Positions 26,235 to 36,194 of a DNA stretch of 64,000 nucleotides are shown here, piece by piece. Position 1 is the stretch's first letter. The number at the start of each line of letters is the position of its first letter. The position numbers and the translations under genes were made by a program. This DNA comes from Kovacikia minuta CCNUW1 (GTDB lineage: Bacteria; Cyanobacteriota; Cyanobacteriia; Leptolyngbyales; Leptolyngbyaceae), in NCBI RefSeq assembly GCF_020091585.1, contig NZ_CP083582.1:4660536-4724535 (forward strand), written 5' to 3'. The notes under the pieces are model-generated. The model ran no database searches, was not told where the DNA came from, and saw only the letters and a program-made list of their open reading frames with translations.

Positions 26235-27590
26235 ATGGGCAGCACCGTTATCCGTAATGCGATCGTTTTCACTGTTGATCCAAACAATACGATTTATTCT
26301 GATGGAGTCGTTGTTCTGCAAGACGATCGTATTGTCGCAGTGAGTTCGGCTGAGGACGTTTCGATCCCAGAAGATGCTGTTCAGACGATCGATTGTCAGG
26401 GAAAAGTTGCCGTTATTCCTGGTCTGATCGATGTGCATTCCCACTCCAGCCTGCTACGGGGTGTGACGGAAAACATGCAGCTTTTGGACTGGCTCCCCCG
26501 CTATCAGCTAGAACATCGAGCATTGAATGAGGCTGATGCTTACTACGCTGCACTCCTCTGCTATTTAGAAGCCCTCAAAGGCGGTACGACCTGTGTGATG
26601 GATATGTACCGTTTCATGCACCGTTGTGCTGATGCTGCCGGGAACCTGGGGATTCGGGTTAACCTGGTGCCCTACGCCGCTGATATGCCGGGCAAGGATT
26701 TTTTTGAAACTCCTGAAACAAACCGCAAGCTGATTGAAACCCATCACCTCTCCCAAAATGGTCGTGTGCGGGTCTGGGTTGGGCTAGAGCATCTTTTCTA
26801 TTGCTCCAAAGATGCCTTTGCCAAAGCCAGAGCTTACTCGCATGAATACGATGTCCGTATTCATACCCATAGTAGTGAGCAAAAAGAGGAAGTGGAAGCG
26901 GTTGTAGCACACTTTGGTAAACGCCCGATCGCCCTATTTAAAGATCTGGGAATTTTGGGAGAAAAGACGGCGATCGCCCACTGCGTCTGGCTCAACGAGG
27001 ACGAAATCAAAATTCTGGCAGATACCGGCACCTCCGTTGCCCACTGCCCCACCAGCAATGCCAAACTTGCAGGTGGCATTGCCCCAATTTTGGAGATGAA
27101 ACAGGCAGGGATTACCGTTGGGTTAGGAACCGATGGCAACGTTTCCAACAACAACCTGGATATGTTTGAAGAAATGAAATTTGCCTCCCTGCTTCAGAAA
27201 GTTCATCGCTACGATGCGGCAGCTCTGTCTGCCCCAGAAGTATTGCGAATGGCGACGATCGAGGGTGCAAAGCTTTTAGGGTTGGACAGCGAGATTGGAT
27301 CGATCGAAGTCGGCAAGAAAGCTGATCTGGTTCTGGTCGATCTCTGGCAACCCAACCTGATGCCCCTGGTCTGGGACAACGGGGATACCAATGTTCTGTG
27401 GAACCTGGTTTACGCGGCTCGTGGGTCTAATGTGCATACCGTTTTTGTCGATGGCGAAATGGTCGTCCAGGCAGGACGCAGCACGCGCGTCAGTGAATCA
27501 GAAATCCTGGAAGCCGTCCAACACCAAACGCTAGACCACCTGAAGCGGCGGGAACTTTTCAAGTCAACCCTGACCCCGGTAGTTGTATAA
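26235..27590 (+). CDS. Amidohydrolase of the TRZ/ATZ/MtaD deaminase type
   Basis: A 451-residue zinc deaminase-like amidohydrolase. VIPGLIDVHSHSSLLRG has the HxH site, VRIHTHSSEQ the third His, AIAHCVWLNEDEI and VAHCPTSNAKL the loops, and GLGTDGNVSNNN the catalytic Asp. Relatives deaminate or dechlorinate N-heterocycles: methylthioadenosine, 8-oxoguanine, guanine or s-triazines. I start at MGSTVIRN because the upstream in-frame codons translate a pyrimidine repeat. Together with the neighbouring amidohydrolase and mmsA-like gene it may form a nitrogen-heterocycle salvage route. Confidence 0.88.
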   Translation: MGSTVIRNAIVFTVDPNNTIYSDGVVVLQDDRIVAVSSAEDVSIPEDAVQTIDCQGKVAVIPGLIDVHSHSSLLRGVTENMQLLDWLPRYQLEHRALNEADAYYAALLCYLEALKGGTTCVMDMYRFMHRCADAAGNLGIRVNLVPYAADMPGKDFFETPETNRKLIETHHLSQNGRVRVWVGLEHLFYCSKDAFAKARAYSHEYDVRIHTHSSEQKEEVEAVVAHFGKRPIALFKDLGILGEKTAIAHCVWLNEDEIKILADTGTSVAHCPTSNAKLAGGIAPILEMKQAGITVGLGTDGNVSNNNLDMFEEMKFASLLQKVHRYDAAALSAPEVLRMATIEGAKLLGLDSEIGSIEVGKKADLVLVDLWQPNLMPLVWDNGDTNVLWNLVYAARGSNVHTVFVDGEMVVQAGRSTRVSESEILEAVQHQTLDHLKRRELFKSTLTPVVV

Positions 27591-27602
27591 CCCTACCACC
27601 TG

Positions 27603-28379
27603 CTATCGCTTGACCAGATCTCCAGAGTTCAATACTTTTTTCGCCTGTGATGCAGGAATTCGAGTGTTGACTGCCAATTTGTAAAAGTGGTTGAAGCGCG
27701 ATCGCTCTGCCCACTCAGGCAACATCTCCCGCCGTCGAGCAACAAAGGTTTTTTGAAAGGTGGCATCCTGTTCTCCCGTAATCGCATTGCGAGTGGGAAC
27801 AATACAACGCTGGCAGGGATTCACCCCATGCATCAGCACTTCTCCAATTTGAAACGGGACAACCCGATCTGCTTCCCCATACAAGCAATCTTCCCAGAAT
27901 GCTGCCACATCGCCAATTTCCAGATTTGTCCGAAACCGCAGCTGTGCGTCTTCGAACTTCACCCCTGAAAACCAGGTGGTAATATTTTCCAGGGTTGCCG
28001 TACTGATGACCGTCGGACCGGGTGAGTCCCTGTCGTCGGGAAATCCCACTTCAGTATTTTGCCCAAGCGTAACTGGAAAGCCAAGGTAGGCGCTCAACCA
28101 GGCTTCCAGCAAAGGACGATCGCCCTCCAAGTGAAATGACTCCGTTTGCTCAGTCCCCTCAATTTGCAAGGAAACAATCCGTTCTTCTAAATCAAACTGT
28201 GACCGAATTTGATGCACTTTTGCGTTACGTTTGCCGTTTACATAATTACCTTGAGTATCGATGATCGCAAATTCACGATCGCCCTTCAAAGCCCCGCTCT
28301 CCAGCACGATCGCCCGATTCACAGCGATCCCATCTAAGGATTTGATTGGGTAAATAAAAATCCGGTCTAGATACGCCAT
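27603..28379 (-). CDS. MOSC-domain protein (YcbX/mARC-like)
   Basis: A 258-residue protein with an N-terminal MOSC_N beta-barrel (IFIYPIKSLDG, LKGDREFAI) and a MOSC domain ending in NPCQRCIVPTRN, where the conserved Cys can ligate molybdenum cofactor. Relatives reduce N-hydroxylated compounds. It is convergent with the amidohydrolase gene, leaving 12 bases between stops, so a bidirectional terminator or read-through is likely. Confidence 0.88.
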   Translation of the reverse strand: MAYLDRIFIYPIKSLDGIAVNRAIVLESGALKGDREFAIIDTQGNYVNGKRNAKVHQIRSQFDLEERIVSLQIEGTEQTESFHLEGDRPLLEAWLSAYLGFPVTLGQNTEVGFPDDRDSPGPTVISTATLENITTWFSGVKFEDAQLRFRTNLEIGDVAAFWEDCLYGEADRVVPFQIGEVLMHGVNPCQRCIVPTRNAITGEQDATFQKTFVARRREMLPEWAERSRFNHFYKLAVNTRIPASQAKKVLNSGDLVKR

Positions 28380-28611
28380 AGAAGTTGATGGAAGGAATAC
28401 TGTACGGGCATTCCAAAGAATAGAATCTAGAATAACTGACTTCTTCTAACCTTTCACAATAAATGGTATGTCCTAGACAGGTTGTTACATGCTTCAGCCT
28501 TTGATGGAGACGGTACTTCAGGCTATTTGTGGGACAATGCTTTAAGATAATTTATAAGGTTTTGTTCTGTCCCAAGTGCTGCGTTAGGGACTGCCGGGTT
28601 ACGATTTAGCT

Positions 28612-28893
28612 ATGGAGTTCGAGTGGGATGAGTCAAAAGCCGATGCCAACCTGAAGAAGCACGGTGTCAGCTTTGAAGAAGCTAAAACTGTCTTCGATAA
28701 CCCAATGGCAGTTATCTTTGATGATGAAGCGCACTCTATAGATGAGCAAAGAGAAATTATTATTGGTCACTCTCGGAGAAATCGGTTGCTTCTCGTTTCT
28801 TTCACTGAGCGTTCCGATTCCATTCGTATCATCAGCGCCCGTTCAGTTACTCAAAGAGAACGTGAAGATTATGAACAAAATACCTTTCGATGA
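28612..28893 (+). CDS. brnT: BrnT-family toxin
   Basis: A 93-residue protein with the BrnT pattern: FEWDESKADANLKKHGVSFEEA, then DEQREIIIGHSRRNRLLLVSF and IRIISARSVTQREREDYE. BrnT is a RelE-fold ribonuclease toxin normally neutralised by the downstream BrnA. Here the next gene overlaps its last 23 bases, the usual toxin-first arrangement. Confidence 0.93.
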   Translation: MEFEWDESKADANLKKHGVSFEEAKTVFDNPMAVIFDDEAHSIDEQREIIIGHSRRNRLLLVSFTERSDSIRIISARSVTQREREDYEQNTFR

Positions 28894-29338
28894 ATCTCCA
28901 AATCTCGATGATGATATGTTACCTGAGTACCACTTTGACTATCAGAAGGCAAAGCCCAATCGTTTTGCTGTCCAGAGTGGGAAGAAGGTGACCGTTGTTG
29001 TACTTGATGAAGATGTTGCTCAAGTTTTCACTACACCAGAATCTGTTAATAAGGCACTGAAAGCGTTAATTGAAGTTGTGCCACGAATATCATTAGAAGC
29101 AGGTAATTCGCAAAATACGAATAGATTTCAAGAGCAATCTGAGCAACCCCAAAAGTCATACAGTAAAGAAGAGATTCGAAAGCAGTATCCTCGCGCATAT
29201 GAAGATTGGAATGCGGAGGAGGATGAACAACTAAGGTTGCAATATGCTCAACAAGTACCAATTGACAAGATAGCAGCGGAGTTCCAAAGGCAGCCTAGTG
29301 CAATTAAATCCCGGCTTAAGAAACTAGGTTTGCTATAA
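28871..29338 (+). CDS. BrnT-partner antitoxin with an added C-terminal HTH-like domain
   Basis: The 155-residue product starts at MNKIPFDESP, overlapping brnT. Its first half, with YHFDYQKAKPNRFA and a following VTVVVLDEDVAQVF strand-helix, is the usual cyanobacterial antitoxin type for such toxins. The second half, WNAEEDEQLRLQYAQ followed by IDKIAAEFQRQPSAIKSRL, looks like a Myb/SANT-like or sigma-like HTH. The antitoxin thus carries an extra putative DNA-binding domain that could strengthen autorepression of the operon. Confidence 0.78.
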   Translation: MNKIPFDESPNLDDDMLPEYHFDYQKAKPNRFAVQSGKKVTVVVLDEDVAQVFTTPESVNKALKALIEVVPRISLEAGNSQNTNRFQEQSEQPQKSYSKEEIRKQYPRAYEDWNAEEDEQLRLQYAQQVPIDKIAAEFQRQPSAIKSRLKKLGLL

Positions 29339-29528
29339 ATGCCCTGAACGCCATTTAAGTTGGTGTTGGATACCGAAACCTTTGTGCTGTATAGGGCTTT
29401 ACATTGACAAAAGCTTTTTAGAGACCAGATAAATTTGCGTAATTTCGACTAAACGTTCAAAGTTAGTTGCGCTTAAGCTTGGAGTATTGGGTGTTGCTAG
29501 CAAAAAACGCAACTGGGAGTAGAACGCT

Positions 29529-30695
29529 ATGGGGCAGTTATTCGATCGCTTTAGTCGTGTGGTTCGAGCAGAGCTGAACTCTCGTAAAAATGATTCTGAG
29601 AGGTTTTACCCGAAGGAAGGCTCTGCTCTGGTTGCTGGAGGAGCGGTTGCAGGGGCTTCTCTTGGCAAGGTTGGAATCTTAGCAGGTGGGACAGGCTACA
29701 GTGTTGGTGCCGTTCCACTTGCTGTCGCTGGTGCGTTAACAGGTGCTGCCGTTTACGAAGGGGTGCGATCGCTCGCAGAAGGGGATGCTTCCTCTGCAAG
29801 TGCTGCGGTGATTGGAGCAACAGCAGGTGCAGCAACTTCAGCAGCGATCGGAGGAGTGGGTGTAGCTGTCGGTGGGAGTGCGATTGGCGTTGGGATGGCT
29901 TCAATGGCAGCAGGGGGAGCCGTAGCTGGACTGGGTTTAGTTGGCTTAAATCGCCTGCTTCAGCAAGGTGATGATTTGGAGAAGCTTTTAGAGCACGCGA
30001 TCGAGCAAATGCAAACAGCCTTGCAGAACACACGTCAAGCAGTCGCCAATGCAATTGCCACCCAAAAGCGACTTCAACACCAGTTGAACCAGGCACAAAC
30101 AGAGGCAAATAACTGGCAACAACGGGCACAACTTGCCCTCCAAAAAGGAGACGAAACCCTGGCACGGGAAGCGCTGATCCGCAAAAAGACCCATACCGAA
30201 AATGCTGCCACCCTGAAAGCTCAACTGGATCAACAAACAACTACAGTCGATGCACTGAAGAAGAATTTGATCGCTCTGGAAGGCAAAATCTCAGAAGCAA
30301 GGACTAAAAGAAACATGCTCAAAGCGCGGGCATCTGCTGCCAAAGCCAATGAGCAACTCCAAAGCACCGTTGCCAGCAAGAACACGGGCAGTGCGATGGC
30401 AGCCTTCGAGCGCATGGAAGACAAGGTACTTCAAATGGAAGCCCGCTCACAAGCAGCGGCAGAACTGGCTGGAGCCGATCTGGAAAGTCAGTTTGCAGCA
30501 TTGGAATCGGGAAGCAATGTGGATGACGAACTGGAAGCAATGAAAGCTCAATTGCTTGGGGGTTCTCAGGCAAAAGCCCAACTTCTCGGTACCGAAACCA
30601 TCAGTTCTGGCAATCCTTCCAGCATCGGCAAAACCACCGAAGATCTGATCGATGTGAACCTCGAAGATCTGAAAACCAAGCTGGATCAGCTTTAA
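29529..30695 (+). CDS. PspA/IM30-like coiled-coil protein with an inserted glycine-rich membrane segment
   Basis: The first 17 residues, MGQLFDRFSRVVRAELN, are the amphipathic membrane helix of PspA/IM30 (Vipp1). The helix should run on to the DLEKLLEHAIEQMQ motif, but that motif sits at residue 149. Residues 27-146 instead hold a Gly/Ala/Val-rich hydrophobic stretch with several GxxxG-like runs, resembling glycine-zipper membrane inserts. From 149 to about 300 the PspA coiled coil is normal (RQAVANAIATQKRL). PspA proteins form rings or rods that stabilise membranes. This version may be anchored or pore-forming. It follows the toxin-antitoxin pair with 190 bp between. Confidence 0.75.
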   Translation: MGQLFDRFSRVVRAELNSRKNDSERFYPKEGSALVAGGAVAGASLGKVGILAGGTGYSVGAVPLAVAGALTGAAVYEGVRSLAEGDASSASAAVIGATAGAATSAAIGGVGVAVGGSAIGVGMASMAAGGAVAGLGLVGLNRLLQQGDDLEKLLEHAIEQMQTALQNTRQAVANAIATQKRLQHQLNQAQTEANNWQQRAQLALQKGDETLAREALIRKKTHTENAATLKAQLDQQTTTVDALKKNLIALEGKISEARTKRNMLKARASAAKANEQLQSTVASKNTGSAMAAFERMEDKVLQMEARSQAAAELAGADLESQFAALESGSNVDDELEAMKAQLLGGSQAKAQLLGTETISSGNPSSIGKTTEDLIDVNLEDLKTKLDQL

Positions 30696-30920
30696 TGCCT
30701 GAAGGTTTGAGAAGTTGAGATGAACGTAACACTAATCGAACAAATTAAAGGTCAGATCGGGAACTCCCAACCTGACCGGATGACTTGAAGGAATTGGTAA
30801 CTGGGAGAAGGCAGAAGAATTGATGGGGAAAATGATGAGGTGAAGGGATAATGAGATAATGAAATTGTTTATTCTTCATCCTTTCCCTGCTTTCTGCCCT
30901 CTGCCTTTTCTAAAGCGGAA

Positions 30921-32153
30921 TCAGTTCAGCGGAATCAGTTCAGACTTCACACCCATCCCATCCAGCATTTTCTGAATCTCGTCACAATAAATCGGATTCA
31001 TGACAATAATCTGATCGGGCTGATATTCCTTCAGGAATTCGGGTGACATAATTTCCTTGCCCACACCGGGAATAAATTTGCCGTGGCGGTGGGGGTTAAT
31101 GTCAACCACATATTGAACCGAGTTAATGGTTCCAAGTGTCGTCAAAAATGCCACACACTTGGAACCTGAACCCCAAACGACCACCCGTTTGTTTTCTGCT
31201 TGAACGGTTTGAAAGAACTGCTTCCACTGCTCTAACTTCTGAGCAATGTTGCTGGCAAAGTATTTGACATACTGCACCAGTTGTTCAAAACTCTCTTCGT
31301 TGGCATGAATCTTGGTGGAAGGTGTGGCAGTTGGCAATGCTTCAATCAAAAGATACTGGTCGCCATAATCTAAGTACACATCCTGGACCTCAAATCCGGT
31401 AGAGCGGAATAGTCGTGCTAGAGAACCAGGAGTGAAATAGGAACAGTGTTCGTAGTAAATGTCCTCAAATGCCATATCCTTAAGGACGCGAATGGTGTCT
31501 GGAATTTCAAAGAAGACCCCCGTAGTCAACCGATCGCCAATGGAATCCCGCACTGTCTTAACAAACTCATAGGTTTGATGGACATGTTCCAGCGTGTGAC
31601 GGCAGCAAATGAACTCGCCCACATACTTCGCGTGGTCTTTAGAGTAATATTCCTGGACAAACTGAACGCGATCGGCAGCTTCACTTTGAACTCGCCCAGG
31701 CACCACACTGGGGTCAATTCCAACACCGCGATTCTTACCCAGTTCACACAGAAGCAACAAAAAGTCCCCTTTGCTGCAACCAATTTCAACCAAATCTTTA
31801 TCGTAGAGATCGTAATTTTTCACCAACCGAGTTGCCAGGTCGGTGGCAAATTTGTTGAACGTGGGTGAAAAGCTTTGTTGATCCTCATAGTTTGATGCAT
31901 AGGCTGATTTCTTCGCATCAAACTCAACATTTGTAATAAAACCACAGCTCGTGCAGAACCCTAAAACTACGTCGCCACAGGGAAAATCCAGTGCATCCTG
32001 TTGGCTCGAAAGCATCAAGCAACTATGGACTGGAACATTCCTCACCTCGTAGAAAACGAGCAATTCATGATGACCACAATTTGGGCATGTATGCTCTACC
32101 CGTCTGGTAACCGCTTCCAAACCAGCGTTTTGCACAAGAGATGATTGGCTCAT
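30921..32153 (-). CDS. Class I SAM methyltransferase, sugar C-methyltransferase type
   Basis: A 410-residue three-part protein: an N-terminal zinc site (CPNCGHH and CTSCGF), a SAM-binding core (LVEIGCSKGDFL, then ICCRHTLEHVHQTYEF) and a C-terminal Rossmann-like domain (VVVWGSGSKCVAFL). This is the architecture of TylC3-like NDP-hexose C-methyltransferases. It belongs with the nucleotide-sugar genes on the same strand to its right. The substrate is likely a nucleotide-linked keto sugar, but that is inferred from architecture and context. Confidence 0.85.
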   Translation of the reverse strand: MSQSSLVQNAGLEAVTRRVEHTCPNCGHHELLVFYEVRNVPVHSCLMLSSQQDALDFPCGDVVLGFCTSCGFITNVEFDAKKSAYASNYEDQQSFSPTFNKFATDLATRLVKNYDLYDKDLVEIGCSKGDFLLLLCELGKNRGVGIDPSVVPGRVQSEAADRVQFVQEYYSKDHAKYVGEFICCRHTLEHVHQTYEFVKTVRDSIGDRLTTGVFFEIPDTIRVLKDMAFEDIYYEHCSYFTPGSLARLFRSTGFEVQDVYLDYGDQYLLIEALPTATPSTKIHANEESFEQLVQYVKYFASNIAQKLEQWKQFFQTVQAENKRVVVWGSGSKCVAFLTTLGTINSVQYVVDINPHRHGKFIPGVGKEIMSPEFLKEYQPDQIIVMNPIYCDEIQKMLDGMGVKSELIPLN

Positions 32154-32466
32154 TGCTTCCTCTGTTAAGTGAGTCTAGGGACAATAGTAGATCTTGAACA
32201 AACGACGAGAACCAGGCTTTTATGAACGTTCTGCAAAGAATGTGTTTAGAAATCAATAAACATCCTGATGGAAATTTGTGAAATCCGCATGAGATGGTTC
32301 TTTTTGACTGGTAATGCAGGTTGACGCACAACCTGTAAGCCCAGATTCCCAACTTCTATGAGGTTGATGTAATCCGAATTACTTTGGCAAAAACTGGGAT
32401 CTGAGAACGGAGAGGCAGAAGTGAGCAATCGTAGTTGCTCCTTCTGCCTCCTACCCTTTGCCTTGC
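32154..32466. other. Intergenic region within the sugar gene cluster
   Basis: No gene. A few GCAGAAG-type repeat units lie near 32410-32460, ahead of the dioxygenase stop. Small ORFs here are shadows. Confidence 0.5.
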
Positions 32467-33480
32467 TCAAACAGTTGGAACAGGCGCTTTCTCAGTCTCA
32501 ACCAGAACCGTTTCCACAATTGTTTGTCGAACGGGTAATGGTTGAGTATTTTCTAGCTGAATGTTGTCCGGTTTAAAGACGAGTCCTTCGTCCGTATCAG
32601 GATCTTGCTCGCCATAAAGAGCCAGAATTTGAGCTGGAACTGGAGCCAGATCTGACGCTCGCACAAAGTCCCTCAAAGAGGTTCCCTGTGGGTAAGAGTC
32701 TACATTGGGGGCACCATTCTGGTTTGCCACATCCTCAATATTGACCGTTCTAAAGTCAATGCTGTAGCGGGTAAAACCAGAGGTATTGGGTACTGTTGAG
32801 TGCAGATGGGCACCAGAGAACAGAACCACTCCACCCGGTTCGCAAACAACCCGAACTTGTGGATCTAATTCCAGAGCTTCAGTTGGACGGGGTTGTTTGC
32901 GTGTATCTGACTTGATGTGCTTGGCAGCATCCTTGCGTCCGGTTTTGTTGTATTCGTAATAGTTAAAACTGCTCGACTCATTCTGGACTGGCTGACTCCA
33001 GTAACGGGGATGGAATGCCATTGAGTTTTCTGACTCAATTCCGTAGATCGGTAGCCACCAGTTGAGTTGACACAGGGGAGCCGAATACCAGGTATCTCGG
33101 TGAGGATGAAAAGCATAGCCCACACCACTGGTTAAATAGCCATCGGAGGTGGCATTGCGAAGACGGGGAACGTCTTGATAGGTGGTGTTAAGGTCACAGC
33201 CAAATTCAATCAAGATGTTGCGAATTAATTCTTTCGTTCGAGGGTGGTGAATGAATCTAGGCTTAAGCGGTGCAACAATCTTGACAAAATCCTCGACTGG
33301 CATGCTGTATTGCGCTTTTCTGGGGTCAAGCCCTTCAAACGCTTCCTCAATCAATTCGCGGGCAAATTCGCAGAGTGCGATCGTGCTGGGGCGGGGTGAG
33401 AACACAAACAGTTGACCCTCATAGAGGCGTTGCCGCCTTACTTGGTCATTAACTTTTGAATCGAAATAAACAGTATGCAT
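32467..33480 (-). CDS. Fe(II)/2-oxoglutarate dioxygenase-like (phytanoyl-CoA dioxygenase-type) protein
   Basis: A 337-residue protein with AFHPHRDTWY giving the HxD iron ligands and GAHLHSTVPNTSGFTRYSIDFR giving the distal His and the arginine for 2-oxoglutarate. This is the PhyH-like jelly-roll pattern. I start at MHTVYFDSK, where AAAGGTGAT precedes the ATG; an upstream start adds 24 doubtful residues. In this cluster it may hydroxylate or oxidatively modify a sugar or lipid intermediate, by inference. Confidence 0.75.
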   Translation of the reverse strand: MHTVYFDSKVNDQVRRQRLYEGQLFVFSPRPSTIALCEFARELIEEAFEGLDPRKAQYSMPVEDFVKIVAPLKPRFIHHPRTKELIRNILIEFGCDLNTTYQDVPRLRNATSDGYLTSGVGYAFHPHRDTWYSAPLCQLNWWLPIYGIESENSMAFHPRYWSQPVQNESSSFNYYEYNKTGRKDAAKHIKSDTRKQPRPTEALELDPQVRVVCEPGGVVLFSGAHLHSTVPNTSGFTRYSIDFRTVNIEDVANQNGAPNVDSYPQGTSLRDFVRASDLAPVPAQILALYGEQDPDTDEGLVFKPDNIQLENTQPLPVRQTIVETVLVETEKAPVPTV

Positions 33481-33901
33481 TGGGCAATCACCTTTTCGTT
33501 GGGAGAGTTGACTGGGACTAGGGGGGAGTCGGAACGCTGCGGGTTCCAGCATTGAAGATAGATGCTCGACAGCTACCCATCAGCTTTAAGAGCCAGGAAT
33601 GAATCCAGCTCCAGCTATTTTGAGCAGTCAAACATCCCCCGTTCAGAGTTGTGTAACTAGACATTGCTCACCTCATAGGCGGAAGAAACGTGATCTGAAA
33701 CGAACTTGCTACAAAGCCTAATCTTCGACTTCTTAAAGAAGCCTGAGATCTACGCCCAGGAAAGAGCGAGCAGGTTGCAAGCAAGTTTTTCTGGAGAAAC
33801 ATCGGGTATGGCAAGCAACAAGTTGCTGGTTGCTAGTTGTTGGTTGTTAGATATTGACCTGTTTAAAGGCAAAAACCTAAAAACCAAAAACTAACAACGC
33901 C
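33481..33901. other. Intergenic region within the sugar gene cluster
   Basis: No gene recognised. Imperfect heptamer-type units (GTTGCTG, GTTGCTA, GTTGTTG) lie at 33820-33850 and C/A-rich units at 33865-33900. Confidence 0.5.
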
Positions 33902-35131
33902 CTAAACAATCCTGGGTGAGGGAATCGGCACGATAAATTTCCCACCCTGTTGCTGGAAAGCTTCTTGCTGGCGCATGATTTCCTCTGCAAAGTTCCAAGC
34001 CAGAATTAAGACATAATCAGGCTTGTCTTCTAAGAGCTTGGTTGGGGGAAAAATCGGTAACCGATTACCTGCCATATAGCGTCCGTGTTTGAACTGATTC
34101 AGATCAACCACGTAGTCCAGCAGTTGCTGATCAATTCCGACATACGCCAGCATGGTGGTTGCTTTTGCAGCAGCACCATATCCCACAATCCGTTTGCCTT
34201 GCTTTTTCAAATCCCACAGGATCTCTAGCAGCCCCCGTTTGATTGCCAGGACACGATCGGCGAAGTCATGGTAATAGTCAATCCGATCGACCCCCTGTTC
34301 CACTTCTTGTTGCAGTAGAGTCTTAACCGATTCGCCCACAGCTTCACGCGGTTCGACAAACAGGCGCAGGGAACCGCCATGTACCGAGGTACGTTGAACC
34401 TCGTTCAGGAACAGGTTGTGGCGTCTGAATAGCTTGTCCAGAGCCGTCACTGAGAAGTAGCAGAGATGCTGGTGATAGATGGTGTCAAATTCGCCATGTT
34501 CGACCAGATCTACAAGATAGGGCGCTTCAATCACTGCAACGCCCGTTTCCTTCAATAACGTTGCAAACCCTTCCACAAATCCATTCAGATCGGGAACGTG
34601 CGCCAAAACGTTGTTAGCAAGGAAAAGATCGGCTTGTTTCCCTTCAGCCCGTAGTTGCTGAGCCAGCTCCTTGGTAAAGAAGGTATTGAGAGTCGAAACC
34701 CCCGCCGATTGGGCTGTCTTTGCAGGTCCTTCTGCCGGATCGATCCCTAAAACGGGAATGCCGCGATCGACAAAGTTTTTCAGCATATAACCATCGTTAC
34801 TTGCTGCTTCGATCACCAGGCTGTTCCGATCCAGCTTTCTGGATTCGATTAACGCTCTAGCACTGTCTCCAAAGTGTTTCATCAAAGAAGGTGAAACAGA
34901 AGAGAAGTAGGGATAATCGCGACAGAAAAGGATCTCTGGCGGAACAATCTCCGTAATTTGCACCAGCCCACAACTGGGACAGAAGGCAAGATCGAGGGGA
35001 GCCATATAATCGGTCTGCCCTAACTGATCTTCCCTAACCAGCCCGTCTGCTAAGGGAGTTTCCCCAAACGAGATGATCAAATCTAACTCGGTATTGCCAC
35101 AGGAATGGCAAGCAACTTTTGAATCATGCAT
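33902..35131 (-). CDS. Sugar C-methyltransferase (TylC3-like)
   Basis: A 409-residue protein with the same layout as the product of 30921-32153: zinc ligands ACHSCGN and CPSCGL, SAM core [13 protein letters not shown] and [11 protein letters not shown], and the C-terminal [14 protein letters not shown] domain. These enzymes add a methyl group to C-3 of a 4-keto-NDP-sugar. The gene starts 13 bases after the epimerase stop, so the two are co-transcribed. The pair of paralogues suggests two different methylation steps. Confidence 0.9.
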   Translation of the reverse strand: MHDSKVACHSCGNTELDLIISFGETPLADGLVREDQLGQTDYMAPLDLAFCPSCGLVQITEIVPPEILFCRDYPYFSSVSPSLMKHFGDSARALIESRKLDRNSLVIEAASNDGYMLKNFVDRGIPVLGIDPAEGPAKTAQSAGVSTLNTFFTKELAQQLRAEGKQADLFLANNVLAHVPDLNGFVEGFATLLKETGVAVIEAPYLVDLVEHGEFDTIYHQHLCYFSVTALDKLFRRHNLFLNEVQRTSVHGGSLRLFVEPREAVGESVKTLLQQEVEQGVDRIDYYHDFADRVLAIKRGLLEILWDLKKQGKRIVGYGAAAKATTMLAYVGIDQQLLDYVVDLNQFKHGRYMAGNRLPIFPPTKLLEDKPDYVLILAWNFAEEIMRQQEAFQQQGGKFIVPIPSPRIV

Positions 35132-35144
35132 GGTGTAATGCCCC

Positions 35145-36194
35145 TTACTTCACTGTGGACACAAGTGCAGGCTGGGTCCAGCGCAGATTTTCGTCTATCT
35201 GCTGGTTTGACATTAGTCGTTTGATGTGGCTGATGCGTTGATAGCGAGGTCCTTCAAAGTCCTCCAGGGTAATGCCCACCTTTTGGTAGGCAGCATATAA
35301 TTCTTCCGCTCCACGACGGGCATTCCACTGGGGTTTGAATTCGGGCAAAACCTTTTGAATCTTGCTGCAATCAACTCGGTAGCAACGCTTATCTGGACTG
35401 GCATCCTGGGCATATTCAATCTTGCAACCCGGAACTACTTCCTCAACGATGTCGCCGAGTTCCCTAATCCGGTAGTTGTCTTCGTTGCGTCCGACATTGA
35501 AGGCTTCGTTATGGACCAACTCACGCGGAGCATGGAGAACTGCCACAAAGGCGCGGGAAATATCCTCAATGTGAACGATCGGTCGCCAGGGTGACCCATC
35601 ACTCTTCATATAGACCCGCCCCGTGGTGAACGCCCAGGCAACCAGGTTGTTCAAAACCAGGTCAAACCGGATTCGGGGAGAAACCCCAAAAGCGGTGGCA
35701 TTTCTAAGAAAAGTGGGGCTGAAGTTGTCATCCGCTAGTTTGCAAACATCCTGCTCTGTACGAACTTTTGACATTCCGTAGGGAGTTACAGGATTAAACG
35801 CAGATTCCTCGGTCAGCCAGTCTTCTCCACCTGCACCGTAGTTACTACAGGAAGAGGAGAAGATATAGCGGGGAACACCGGCTTCCTTTGCCACCTTTGC
35901 CAGTTTGACAGACGCCAGATGGTTAATGTCGTAAGTCAGGTCTGGATTGAGGTTGCCGAGGGGGTCATTGGACAAACCAGCCAGGTGCATGACCGCATCA
36001 AAACCTTCCAGATCTGCTACTTCCACATCCCGGACATCTTTGATCAGTTCTGGGATGTCCCGAATTCCTTCTCCAAAAGTGCTGCCACGAAATAGATCAC
36101 TATCGAGTCCAACAACCTCATGCCCCTCTGCTAACAGCAAAGGCACTAGAATCGTTCCGATGTACCCCTTGTGACCCGTTACCAATACCCGCAT
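35145..36194 (-). CDS. NAD-dependent epimerase/dehydratase (SDR), nucleotide-sugar type
   Basis: An extended short-chain dehydrogenase of 349 residues from [21 protein letters not shown] is the dinucleotide-binding loop, [13 protein letters not shown] holds the active-site Ser region and YGMSK the catalytic Tyr-Lys. It modifies a nucleotide sugar, with CDP-linked hexose likely given the adjacent rfbF. Its start overlaps the rfbF 3' end by 77 bases. The C-terminal ~40 residues (after [14 protein letters not shown]) are charged and less typical. Confidence 0.88.
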   Translation of the reverse strand: MRVLVTGHKGYIGTILVPLLLAEGHEVVGLDSDLFRGSTFGEGIRDIPELIKDVRDVEVADLEGFDAVMHLAGLSNDPLGNLNPDLTYDINHLASVKLAKVAKEAGVPRYIFSSSCSNYGAGGEDWLTEESAFNPVTPYGMSKVRTEQDVCKLADDNFSPTFLRNATAFGVSPRIRFDLVLNNLVAWAFTTGRVYMKSDGSPWRPIVHIEDISRAFVAVLHAPRELVHNEAFNVGRNEDNYRIRELGDIVEEVVPGCKIEYAQDASPDKRCYRVDCSKIQKVLPEFKPQWNARRGAEELYAAYQKVGITLEDFEGPRYQRISHIKRLMSNQQIDENLRWTQPALVSTVK

